A stretch of DNA of 64,000 bases from Plasmopara viticola (lineage: Eukaryota > Oomycota > Peronosporomycetes > Peronosporales > Peronosporaceae): assembly GCA_001695595.3 (NCBI GenBank), contig MBPM02000040.1:124001-188000 (forward strand), given 5' to 3'. The position numbers were made by a program, and so were the translations under genes. Every line of letters begins with the position of its first letter. The stretch's first letter is position 1. Shown one piece after another: positions 11,418 to 21,812 of this stretch. The notes below the pieces were generated by a model. The model had not been told where the DNA came from, did not search any database, and worked only from the letters and a program-made list of their open reading frames with translations.

Positions 11418-13299
11418 AAGACGCGTCGTTATCTCACAGTGTTGATGTCTCGAGCCACCCGTTAAAGGGTTACATGTCTTTAAACGACCTTAGCATACGA
11501 ATTAATTGCTCTTTGAGCGGAGCCATTTTGCACTATCTATTTTATTGAAAGCAAATCCGTCGTGTCACAACGAATGGGACACACCGTGCATTGCATAGTA
11601 CGAGACTTTTATTGCTGATATCAGTTGTGAGGCAACGCGATGTCAGATGTCACACTATAATCCCCACCTTTACTATTTCTTCTCTCTCCTAATCTGATTA
11701 TTATAGACCTTAAACTAGAATTGTCATTGTGTCATTCATAGAGATTGAGGAAATATCCCACTACTGATAACGCCTCTTTTTCCGTGACAACATTAGCATC
11801 TATATGTCATTGGTATTGACATCCAGATTGCCACCTTCAATGACAATAGACGAGAGATATCGACACCATGGAAATCACTTGCACATTGCAAGTGACACTT
11901 CGTAGTGACACAAAAAAATGCAATGTAAAAACCAGAGTTGCTAGAGCTAATGTCGGGCTATCGAATCAAAATGACTAGCTAAATCAGTCAGCTGCATTAG
12001 GATTTTCTTAATAGTAAGTGGCAAAATCATTGATTTTTTGCAAATCGGGCTCCGATCAGATATCCTCCTTCTTCAAACGATGTAATGCTGAACGAGGCTC
12101 ATCATTTCGTTGTCGCGAATGCACTGGATCAACTAGCTCTCATTGTCGGTTTGCTTCATGGTGACGTAGGTTATTTTTTTGTGCATATGATTACGGCGGT
12201 ACTTGGCGCTAGTGGGATGCTGTGCTTTCTTTTAGAAGCGGACCTTGCTCAAAAAAAAAAATCTTTGGCACTGATTTTTTACTAGGCTTTTTTTAAGCGG
12301 TTTTCGACAGCCCATTGCCCTGTTTTGGGACCAGCGCGTTTTTGGCGGCTTTCGATGGTGCCATTCTGACAATGAGCTGGTGATAATATTGCGTGCATCG
12401 GGCGTCTCACTATCTTCATATTCTTATCCCCCCTCAAAAGTGATCAAGTTGAAAAATAAAGTTGCTTTTATCTGCAATCGCGACCAAAATCGGCAAGCAT
12501 CAGATTCCCTTTGAAAATATAAATCCTTAGCTGAGCACTGAACAACTTGGTTTTCTTAGAAATAATACATAGTACCGTTGGCTGAAGTACAAATCGTGTT
12601 AACTCTATATAATAATATAGTCTATGAATCAATACAAGCGTTGGAAACCAATTTGTTGGTCCTTCCTCGGCTCGCAACTGCGCGAGTGTTGCTATTTCCA
12701 CCATACAAACCTTTGCCGGAGTAGTATTTTTGTTGATGCGATTATAGTCTTCGAGGGTAATTCTCGGCTCAACTGTTAGTTTTGGTTTTGGTTTAGAAAC
12801 TATTAATGAGTAGTAATTGTCGTCAATTTAAGTTGGCTGTGGCTTTTGTGCGTCAATAACTCGACATCCATTGCGTGGCTCTGACATCGATACCTTGTTA
12901 TCTCATAGCCCAACCTCGCAACAGACAACATCCATCACAATGAGTCGCCCGTATTTGAGCAACTGATCGACCCTTAAAACAAACGCAATTTAATAGGGAT
13001 CATAAAATATGAAACGGCACCAGAAAGTTTCTCTCTGGTCGAATATTTTTACAAAGTTACCGTCATTCATATCTGAATAGAAGGAAAGTCAAAATTCACT
13101 AGACTGATCTTTGATGAGCTTGTAAAACTCATCTACTTTTCCATTCTGTAGCCAATATAAAAAATAACTTCGAGTATTACCCACAGTGACCAAACCGAGG
13201 GCCTTGGATTTCAACTTCGCGGTATTTGAAATTAGATGAAAACAAACGAGGTCTTAGCAATCCGAGTGGGTCAAAATAAGACGTATCTTTGTTTGAGAC
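11418..13299. other. Gene-less AT-rich stretch
   Basis: Roughly 1.9 kb holds only short ORFs (12085-12285 plus, 12468-12704 minus) with no motif I recognise. There is no RNA gene or clear repeat. A minus-strand frame near 13150-13420 looks briefly coding but could not be identified. Confidence 0.35.
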
Positions 13300-14329
13300 T
13301 GCCATTTAGTGTTTTCCCCCGATCATTGATTTCCCATGTTGATTATGCAATAGTTTTGCTTTTATACAGATTCTGGCTGAAGTCAATTTTACCTAATTTG
13401 ACTCCGAGTGAGTTGGCAAGATTCATAAGCTAATCACCCGTCAATGTAGACAATTGAATAACTCTTTTTGACTCATGATGCTTTATTTTTTCGATACGTA
13501 CAAAATAGTCACCATCAAAATAATTGTATAAACTATGTCTTCTGCTTCTGATATCTCTGCTTCCGAACATCCAGACGAGCCAGCCCCAGCTAAGACACTC
13601 TTTAAGGACAAGAAATGGACCTAAATTTAGGATTCCGTGTCTAAAGCCGGTCAGTGTGCGGGACAAAGTCAATTTAATCTCTCAACAATCTCTTCGCAAG
13701 CCGCATTCGTTATTTGAAAAGAAGATGTAATCGAGCTACCAGTGAAGCTTTAAAATCTCAATAGTGGCGCCAGTTCGGTCACTTCAACTGATGTCTGTAC
13801 TGTTGATCAATTGGTCCAAAGGCCGGAGCATGGCGGTTCATCGACGGTCAGTATAGAAGCCTCAAGTCTGTAAGGCTCTTACTGGCGCCGTTGGGGCTGG
13901 TTTGCCGTTTTACGTCGCGCATTATCTGGCTTGCATCAAGCTGCGGGATATCCCTGACTATTAAAAAAAGGCCCAATGCAGAAGAATACGCGTGGTTTCA
14001 TTTACCTATATTACAAGAATTCATCTACCAATAAATCTACAACGGGTAGTGCCGACGTTGTTGCACCTGCTACGTTTGCAAGTTTGAGCAATAGTATGAA
14101 TATTGGAAATACTTGACCCAAACTTTGGAATTTGAGTAGTAGCGCAAAAACAATCGCATTGGCGGGTGGTCTTGCACTACCTGCATCTGCATTCACGCTT
14201 ACGATTACAGCCGATGTCACTAGTACTTCAACATCTGGATCTGGCATCACTCCACCTTAATCGTGCTCTCGTCAATTAGCTCCAACCTTCTTGCCTTAAT
14301 TAAGCGCCGATCTTGCTCTGGCTCAGATG

Positions 14330-15906
14330 AAAGCATTCCGCTACTTTGAGCGAATTACGAACAAGTTTACTGCTGTTCTAGGCGCCTCCTATACTTGGAC
14401 AGCCAGGAATGGTATAGCTAATTCAAGCGTTTGATCTTGAAACTTGTTGGTACCAGTGCAACGGCAGGTGCTACTACGTCGCACAAAAAAGACCATTTCG
14501 TAGCCCATTCTCAACAGTGCCGGCCACGATATATCGGCGCTTTCCGCATTGAATTCTTTTAATCACGGTAGGGAGCATTCCTATCTGGAACAATCCTGTA
14601 AGTTCCGGATACGATTTGTTCGTGCAAGAAGTCGGCTTTGATGGTGACCTCGATGATGTAACCTCGGCTGGTTTGCTATCGCAACTCCAGTGTGAGTTGT
14701 TGTAGCCGTGACTTTTGGTCGTCGTCTTCCAAGTGAAGACGAACCCAGTAAGAAATTTTTTGTGTCTGGCACCCCCAATTGTAACAACGCTCTAACGTTG
14801 TATACAAACGTTTTGCGTTTAAATTGTTGCAAGCTTTGATATGGCTATGGGCACGGTATCGCAAAGACCACTTCAAGGTTAATTCATTCATTGATTCAAT
14901 GTAATTAACAATTTTTTGGTACTCAACTGCAATATAAGTGACCCTTTTGAAATCAAACATGAAAGGCTTAGACTTGGGACTCTCAATGCTTTGCTATAGC
15001 GCTCATCTACGAAGTCGCTTCCAGCACAAATTGTATATTTACTTGTAGGCGTATCATTTGAACTAATGGTTAGACGATTGGCAAAAATGATAACACCTTG
15101 TCTGAAACTTACATTAATATCGCTACAAAAACCAACATTAGCCATAGAAGCATTAGGATCCCTTCTAAATTGAATTCTTGTATAAAATCAATTTTGATTA
15201 ACAGTAAAACCGTAGTAACATTTACGGTTAGAGCAAGATTGAAGAATGACATATTCGAATATGTTAAGAGATTCTGACTTGCGGCATATATACGTGATTC
15301 TTAATCAGACCTCCCATATTTAATACTATGATCGATAACAAAATCGGGGCAATAACTACTTGAACAATTTTTGTATTACTCGAAACGAAATTTTAGCGGC
15401 ATTTAATCGATGGATATCGTTAAATTTAACTATAGCAACATTACCAGCAGTATTTACTCTGAAACCATTCTGTTTTATCGGTCATCATTCTAAACAGATG
15501 TGTAGTGGTTCCAAAAACAGGTGATACAGTGTTTATATTCATGTCAACGGTAATTGGATTTCAATTGTGTTTGACCATGACTAGTATATTGCTTAGCAGC
15601 AGTATTATGCAATGCAGAAGCATAAAATGCAGGGGCATTACAGCCGATAGCAGCTGATAGAATATCAGTATCCATGAGCTAAATCTTCGCGGTAATTCCA
15701 TTGCAAGTTGTTGATGTGAGTGATGTAATTGTCGATATAGAACCAGTTCCATCTAACGGCAACACTTTGTTAGGCTGTGCAGTACCAGGTGTCATCCCTG
15801 AAATAACGGATAAGCTAGTTAGGAATCCAACAAGAGACAACGAACCAAGGTCGAGATTGACAATCACGCTTAGAGCAGATACTGTTCCAACACCGCAAAG
15901 CCGCAA
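14330..15906 (-). pseudogene. Probable Polinton major capsid protein remnant
   Basis: Minus-strand fragments in shifting frames include ISGMTPGTAQPNKV (15906-15679), PVFGTTTHLFR (around 15500), a segment at 15145-14888 with SSNDTPTSKYT, and VTYIAVEYQKIVNYIES (14960-14676). The order and spacing resemble the body of double-jelly-roll capsid proteins of Maverick elements. This is recognition by pattern rather than a catalytic motif, so it is tentative. The frame is broken at least five times. Confidence 0.35.
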
Positions 15907-16016
15907 GTATCTTTGATCATAGTAAGCTACTCATTAGATGCGCCAAAGAAAGAGCTATTAAATTGAGGAGAACTGATAATTGGAGAGAGAGACTCTTTCT
16001 ATGACTATACTATACG

Positions 16017-16510
16017 ATGCAAAATGTCTACGAATCGATCACGAAGTCAAAGCTTAAGACATTATCTCGCAATGAGCACTTCGAGCTACCCGTTAAGATT
16101 GTTGTAGCATTGCCAAGCGGATTGGGCAAAGTAAACAGTATTACATATAATTGCCTTTCTCAGCAAGTGTTTTACCAAGGTAGTAATCTACACGAAGAAA
16201 ATGCGACGCTCTATGATCATTTTACAGATACTATCGATAACGTTTAGGTGAGAGAAGAAGGAATGGTCACAGTGATGTCCGAGTATGATGCCGAGACGAG
16301 CAAACTCATCATCTTTGACGACTAGGTAGCCAAAGAGAGTTCAAGCTAAAATTTTACAGTATTTTATTCGAGGACGTAAGCAAGGCTGTTCAATTGTGTA
16401 CATCAATCAAAACTCTTTCGGTATTCCAAAAACAATCCGAATCAACTCTCAAAACGTAAATTTAGGACAAAATCGAACTTAACGAGACCTTGGTATCATT
16501 TTTCGCGATT
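16017..16510 (+). pseudogene. Polinton-type FtsK/HerA packaging ATPase, inactivated
   Basis: The frame starting at 16017 contains a P-loop-like segment LPSGLGKVNS (around 16110-16140). Canonical GK[ST] has become GKV. After a stop at 16245-16247 the same frame continues to KLIIFDD (16302-16322), an excellent Walker B, and then meets another stop. In the next frame QGCSIVYINQNSFGIPK (16381-16431) matches the conserved segment after Walker B in Maverick, virophage and NCLDV DNA-packaging ATPases. The combination is distinctive. At least two stops and one frameshift make it nonfunctional. In an active element it would pump the genome into the capsid. Confidence 0.6.
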
Positions 16511-16639
16511 TTTCGAGCGAAATGGCTTCTAAAACGTTTATCGACCCCTACAAACAAATGACATCACAAAAGATGACTACTATGATGATTGACATAAACA
16601 TCAGTCACATTTACAAGAATATGGTGGAACCGTTCGCGA

Positions 16640-17485
16640 CTTATAAAAAAACTGTTGCCTGCCAGCATTTATTCACTGCTGCCTTTTTTTGGTCGAATCA
16701 ACAATCGAATGCATTCGTTGTTATCATACCTAGCGGGATCATGTTTCGATCTAGAAATGATAACGTCCGTTCCGAATTAGGGCCTTGCGTCGGCATATAT
16801 ACATACCCCAGCCCTGTGACGTGGTTATGAGCCCACCATACTCAGCACCGCAAGTTGTAAATTTGTGCAACACTTCGTTGTTGAATGCGATTGAATTGTA
16901 AAGCTTTCAACACGTAATCACAACCGCAGCAGTTGGAATTTTTTGAGGCATCAGATTACTATTAGCCACATAAGCACTCGAATTGTTTGAGCCGCGGGAT
17001 ACGTAGCGGGCGAAAATCCAATAATTGAGCTAAATGCTGCATCTACCACTTGTAGCTGTGGTGTGTAAGCAGTGACTGGCAGAGTCGGAAGCCCACTTGC
17101 AGCGGTGTAGCCCGTAATATTCTTGACTGGTTGCAATGTAGATTGCAAGGCATAACTCGATGGGTTCCCAGCGCATGAGATGCTATAGTAGTAAGCCCCA
17201 GTCGTACTGTTGGTCAGATCAAGATTGTTCGGAATGCATTGATGCCACTTGCCGAGTATGTTCCATCAATAAGCGTAATTGTGCATGTCGTTGTAGTCGC
17301 CGCGGTTGGTCATATAATCTTAAAGCTGTTGTTTTGGCGCTGAGCAGTGATAGCACGCCATGAGTAGTAGATTGACTACCCAGCGCAACTTCATACCTGC
17401 TGAGATCAATTGGCTGCAAGATGCGATAACGGTACTGGTGAGTAGCCACCTGTTTATTGAGATTTAACAAAATTGGAAATGACAT
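16640..17485 (-). pseudogene. Probable Polinton minor capsid (penton-like) protein remnant
   Basis: On the minus strand one frame gives ITLIDGTYSASGINAF (around 17290-17235). After frameshifts, ORF 17148-16951 gives TPQLQVVDAAFSSIIGFSP. This pairing of a DGTYS-like strand with a later IGFSxGTYP-like motif is typical of the minor capsid proteins of Maverick elements. The sequence downstream (16930-16640) continues in broken frames. It lies back to back with the ATPase remnant. Assignment is by family pattern memory and should be tested by profile search. Confidence 0.5.
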
Positions 17486-18205
17486 CTTTAATCACTGTAA
17501 ATATAACAAACGCAAGTGAAACTGCATCGACAAAAGAGAATTCGACGTCATTTAATGCCTCAGGTAATAGAGATCAATGGATCGGGCGAAGTAGATCATT
17601 TCATAGCTGTAGCGCCATCCAAAAACGACTATCGCTCGACAAATATTGAAACTCTGAATAGCAGATTGAGTCAAATCAGCTTTAGTCAGCTTACCGAGGA
17701 GCAATCAATAAAGAAGAAACTAAATTACATCGATACAAGTAGATCGCTTAGCTTCAAACGCAAGTCTAAGCGAGCTTCATCAAACGTTTAAATTGGCTGT
17801 CATATGACGTAGTCAACACGCCTTTTTCGTATAATTTACTCAAAATTGACTTCATTTCCGTCGTAATCAATGGTGAGTCATCGCCAATATTCTTTGCAGC
17901 TGCAAGCATCTTAAAGCGCTTGACTAATATATCTAAAAGATGATTATACGCGCTTTTGCATCCTCGTGAAACAAGTGTGTTTTTGTTCAAACAGTATTTC
18001 ATGAAGTCTCGCTGTTAAAATTACACCGCTGAATGCATGTTGAACAGGTGGATGGCTTCACAGTAATTACAAGTACATCGCAATTAGTAATTACATATGG
18101 TAGCCGTTCATTGGTCAGGATAAAATATTCACTTCGGTTTCTACTTTATTCCCAACACTCGCTCAAGCTCATCGAGAAGGTCAAACAGTGGCTTGTCAAG
18201 GCTCT

Positions 18206-18451
18206 TCAATTTTTTTGCCAGAGATCAGCGAATGCGTGCGATACAAGCATAGTTTTTATACTCACTAGAGAGTTGTCACTTTTTAAACAAGCTTGATGTC
18301 CATATAATTCCATATGAAATAGACCAGCTTTGCGATATGTTCTCTTTTGGTTTTGCTCCATGATCGCTTTGTATGTTATAGCGAAAAATTCATTTCCCGA
18401 ATATGTCAATCTCAAGCGTTTTGTCACCGAGAAAAGGAGTAAAATCTTCAT
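18206..18451 (-). other. Unidentified decayed ORF next to the Polinton relic
   Basis: This is an 81-codon minus-strand frame with a basic, aromatic-rich character (LRLTYSGNEFF...). It may be another structural or replication gene of the same element. No motif decides it. A further 78-codon frame at 18002-17766 lies just downstream on the same strand. Confidence 0.25.
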
Positions 18452-18563
18452 GGAATATGCGTTCCCGGCGGTCTTAAGATCTGATTAAAAGTATTCCAGG
18501 AGGCTCAAAGTCACGCAGTTGTGACCCTGACTTCGTCATCGCAACAGATGCTGGCTAACGGTC

Positions 18564-18617
18564 AAACGATGCCTCGGGCTTAAGCGATGCCTCGGGCTTA
18601 AACGATGCTTCTTGCTC
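18564..18617 (+). repeat. 18-bp direct repeat, three copies
   Basis: AAACGATGCCTCGGGCTT occurs at 18564-18581 and again with one change at 18582-18599. A degenerate third copy follows at 18600-18617. It lies inside a 141-codon minus-strand ORF (18536-18961) of unknown nature and gives that ORF a RHRLSP-type hexapeptide repeat. The ORF itself is not recognisable as a gene. Confidence 0.6.
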
Positions 18618-19406
18618 GAGAGTAGTCGCTCAATTTGCGATCTTGTTGTAGCTGCTATTGGCAGCCATGGTGCGGATTGGATTCGAATTAAACCAGCGAT
18701 GTACTGATCCAGGCTAAAAGCATCCATTGGCGAGGAAAAAAACGAATACAAGTCGACCAAGGCTCTTGAGGTATATGAGCATTGGTAATACCTGCTCCAT
18801 ACATATGGAGAATACGCAAAGCAATGGGGACATGTTCCATCGACTACATTTAGCACATGCGTTCCATTCACGGGAAATCTCGTGGATTCAGTTGATGACG
18901 ATGTCTTTAAACCCTTTCTCGCGTTGAGCAGTATAAATGCCTGATCAAATGGATTGCCCATATCTACGAGTATCCAACCTCACAAACTCGGTGCGCTTTA
19001 TTTATTAATCGATCGAGGATGGCACAGGAAAAGGCACATTTTGTGACCTTTTGACGTACTTATTCGGAATTCATAACATTGATCGGTCCGTCAAGAGTCT
19101 CGTATCCGAGCGAGCAGCACCTCTGCTTGAAGCAAACTTTGCAATCGTTCAAGAGTTGTGCGAACACAAAGGTGACTATGTAGGACTTATAGAAGCATCG
19201 ATGACCTTCATCACGGACAATCATATGCATTGTATGCGAACAAGTTGACTGTTCGTAGTTTGGTCGAGCTCATTATGACAACAAACAATGAAAATATTCT
19301 GTAAACATTCATCGAAAGTCGACGATATACGGTCGCGAAGGTATCGTCTGCTCGAAAGCAAGACAGTCCGTATTTTCGCAACTAGAAAGAGCACTGCCGA
19401 ATTCAG

Positions 19407-20147
19407 TCATTTGTTGACAATTTTGGGTTGGTTGTACTCCATCAGCTGTAAGAACGATCGACACGTTTTGAATGCAACCAGCAATGTAAGTGGATGGCCA
19501 CACGTCTGTTGGAAAAGATGCTGCACAACGTCATCGAGTTGAGAGGTATCCAATCCACAGACTTCTTTGATCGTCTTGTTCTCCACATTATCGACAAACG
19601 TCTTCTCCATTATTGTCTTGATCGCTTCGGGTCGAAGAAGGTCGATACTCAGTCGAGAGAAGTTGAAATTGCTCTGCATGAGTTGCGCCTGGGTGGGTAA
19701 AATCCAATTATAGCTGAAAATCGATATACGCCCAAGAAGCACGAAGAAAACATTTCTCATCGATAACCACTTCCCAACAATATTGAGGCAGAACTTTATG
19801 AACTGCTCGTGTCTGTCCAAAAGACCCAGATTGTCTGCTTCAAACGCAGCACCAATCTCATCCAGCACAATAAACAGGGGCCCGACTTCGTCTGTCAAAT
19901 CTTCCAAAAAGATTGTCACGGCTTGGGGTGGGTTTGAGAGAATACAAGGTGGCTTCTCAAACAGCTCATGGAGCTGCTAAATCAGATGTTGAACCATCAT
20001 TGCATCGAGAGACGACTTCAACAGGTCACCACGGTGAAATGTGATATGAACGGTGCGGCATGCACAAAGAGATTCTTGAAAATCGTCTTGATCAGCATCC
20101 TTCGAAGATAAGCGGCATTTTCGTATGTACTCATCTCCGAATGACGA
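19407..20147 (-). pseudogene. Broken Crinkler-type (CRN) effector NTPase fragment
   Basis: The minus-strand frame carries hallmarks of the P-loop NTPase-like region of oomycete Crinkler proteins: an SLCACRT segment, GPLFIVLDEIGAAFEADNL, NVFFVLLGR, LLRPEAIKTIMEKT and CGHPLTLL. The frame is open from about 20147 down to 19407 except for an in-frame TAG at 19977-19979. No LFLAK/DWL secretion-translocation module is visible upstream, so the gene is truncated as well as interrupted. CRN proteins act inside plant cells and alter host cell-death and defence responses. This copy appears dead. The true 3' end may extend to about 19300 in other frames. Confidence 0.75.
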
Positions 20148-21337
20148 TTAGCTTCACCATTTTCTTTCTGTTTTCTGTGTGAAGAAGTCAGCTTTCACCT
20201 CACTTTCAGGGTTTTATTCAATGATATTTTCGAAAACGACCACTGAAATCTCAGCTCTCAAACCGGTTCCAAACGATACCGGTATCGGTCAATAGAATAA
20301 TACCAGCACTACATTACTCAATGAGTCTGGACAATATTATAGCTATAATGCGCGCAAATATAATGCAATACTTGTGGTGAAATTCCTGTCAATGCGCTAG
20401 TAGTACGTCGTCGTGGGAAATTACAGTGTACAGCATCCGCTGACTAATGTCGATTGTAATTTTAAAACTATACAATCTTAAAGAGCGCAGCGCGTGAGCA
20501 GTTCAAGTTAAGGCCTTTTCCATCTGCTCGGTACCTTCGTCCACTCTGTCGTTTCTTTCTTACACGCCACCCACTGCATACGCAGCCCACAGCTCAAATT
20601 TTTGCCGTGCTGACGCTTAACTTCAATCTTTGTGCCCAATTCTGTCATCGGTCGGTCCCTTCTAACTCATGCTCGTATGTGACACTGTAGCAGGCGAATG
20701 TTGATGTGTGTTAGCAAGAGCGTCGCACTCCCGGTGCTCCAATTTGAGATTTTTTTTCTAATCTCTCAACAGCATGGACATGCGGTGACTATCTGCTTAA
20801 GAGGTTTAGTGATAAGGTTTAATTGGCTAAGCTAAACATTTCACATGCAGCTGTTTAGAACTTCATGCATGTGGCATTTTGCAACCCTTGAGGTCGACAA
20901 ATTGTCTCTTTTACTTTTAAAAAAAAGTCCACTTCGACTTTTGAGATGATCACTTCTAATACCTTCGATAACACAGGGTCCTCCCAAATACCGAAGAAGC
21001 GCGCCCGATTCGACGGTGTTGATAAATCTAGCAACATCACTTTATAATACATGGATAGCCCAGAGCTGGCACCGACACCGACATTCGCGTCTCGAACTTA
21101 TCTGACAGCGTCTTGTTGTACTTCGTTGCGCACACAACCAGCACATTTAAGCGCTTCTGCATATTCGACGCTCCAGAAACATGCGGTTAAAGACATCACA
21201 TTCCCTCCTCAAGTGAGCTTCACACGGTAAATCTAAAGTTTTCCACTGCAAGTCTAAGCGTCAGGATCACGTCACCAGTCTGCGTCATCAGCAACGCATC
21301 ACTTGATGACGATTTTGGAAGCGGCTTTCAACAAATA
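20148..21337. other. Spacer between CRN fragments, no clear gene
   Basis: About 1.2 kb holds one unassigned minus-strand ORF of 65 codons (20855-21052; contains ARFFGIWEDPVLSKVLEVI), which may be a remnant of a protein-coding repeat. Nothing else is recognisable. Confidence 0.3.
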
Positions 21338-21607
21338 CTAGTCGCCATATTTTGTAGCATATCTGTCCAAATTATCCAGATTGTCTGCTTTGAATGCAGC
21401 ACCAATTTCATCCAGCACAATGAACGGCGGCCCGACTCCGGCTGTCAAGTCTTCTAGAATGGTTTTTACGTCTTGGGGTGGATTTGAGAGAGTACCAGAA
21501 GGCTTCTCAAACATCGAACGGAGCTGCCAACTCAGCTGACGAACCATCACTGCATCAAGAGACGACTCCAACAGGTCGCCACGGTCAAATGTGAGATGAA
21601 TGGTGCG
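21338..21607 (-). pseudogene. Second CRN-type NTPase fragment
   Basis: This is homologous to the upper part of the fragment at 19407-20147. Shared segments include the RGDLLESSLDA region, a Q-L-x-MFEKP region and VGPPFIVLDEIGAAFKADNL. It then runs out of homology and stops at 21338. It lies in the same orientation about 1.5 kb away from the first fragment, so the two are probably a tandem duplicate in which only this short part survives. It retains neither the N-terminal translocation module nor a C-terminal domain. Confidence 0.75.
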
Positions 21608-21812
21608 TTATGTATAATAGAGCAGTCCCAATCGCCGATAAAAAAGGTAAACACAATCACTCGATGGTGCTATCAATTTCGACATCAATGTTTTTGGATT
21701 AATTGTTCCGACTCGCTTTGATTTATACACATCAAGGTTATGTATTTATAGAGGATCAACGCCATGACGTCTCTATTCTCAAACTAGTGCCACCATCTCG
21801 CCTCCCGAAGCC

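Larger units (their letters stand above)
13430..18451. mobile_element. Decayed Maverick/Polinton-type element
   Basis: Three adjacent remnants point to one virus-like DNA transposon: a FtsK/HerA-type packaging ATPase on the plus strand, flanked by capsid-like remnants on the minus strand. All carry stops and frameshifts. Other flanking fragments in the same block (13524-13730, 17516-17791, 17766-18002 and 18206-18451) may belong to it but have no identifiable function. I did not find the family-B DNA polymerase, the retroviral-type integrase or the protease, and could not see terminal repeats. The boundaries given are therefore those of the recognisable or nearby debris. Polintons are known in oomycete genomes; this copy is inactive. 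Confidence 0.55.

Noticed and set aside
13250..13420. BEL/Pao retrotransposon signature (FDPLGLL-like peptide, minus strand)
   Set aside because: A single short match with no neighbouring reverse transcriptase or RNase H motifs; too weak.
13430..18451. Insertion from a giant virus (NCLDV)
   Set aside because: A packaging ATPase alone would fit, but the minor-capsid-like pattern and close packing of ATPase with capsid remnants fit a Polinton better.
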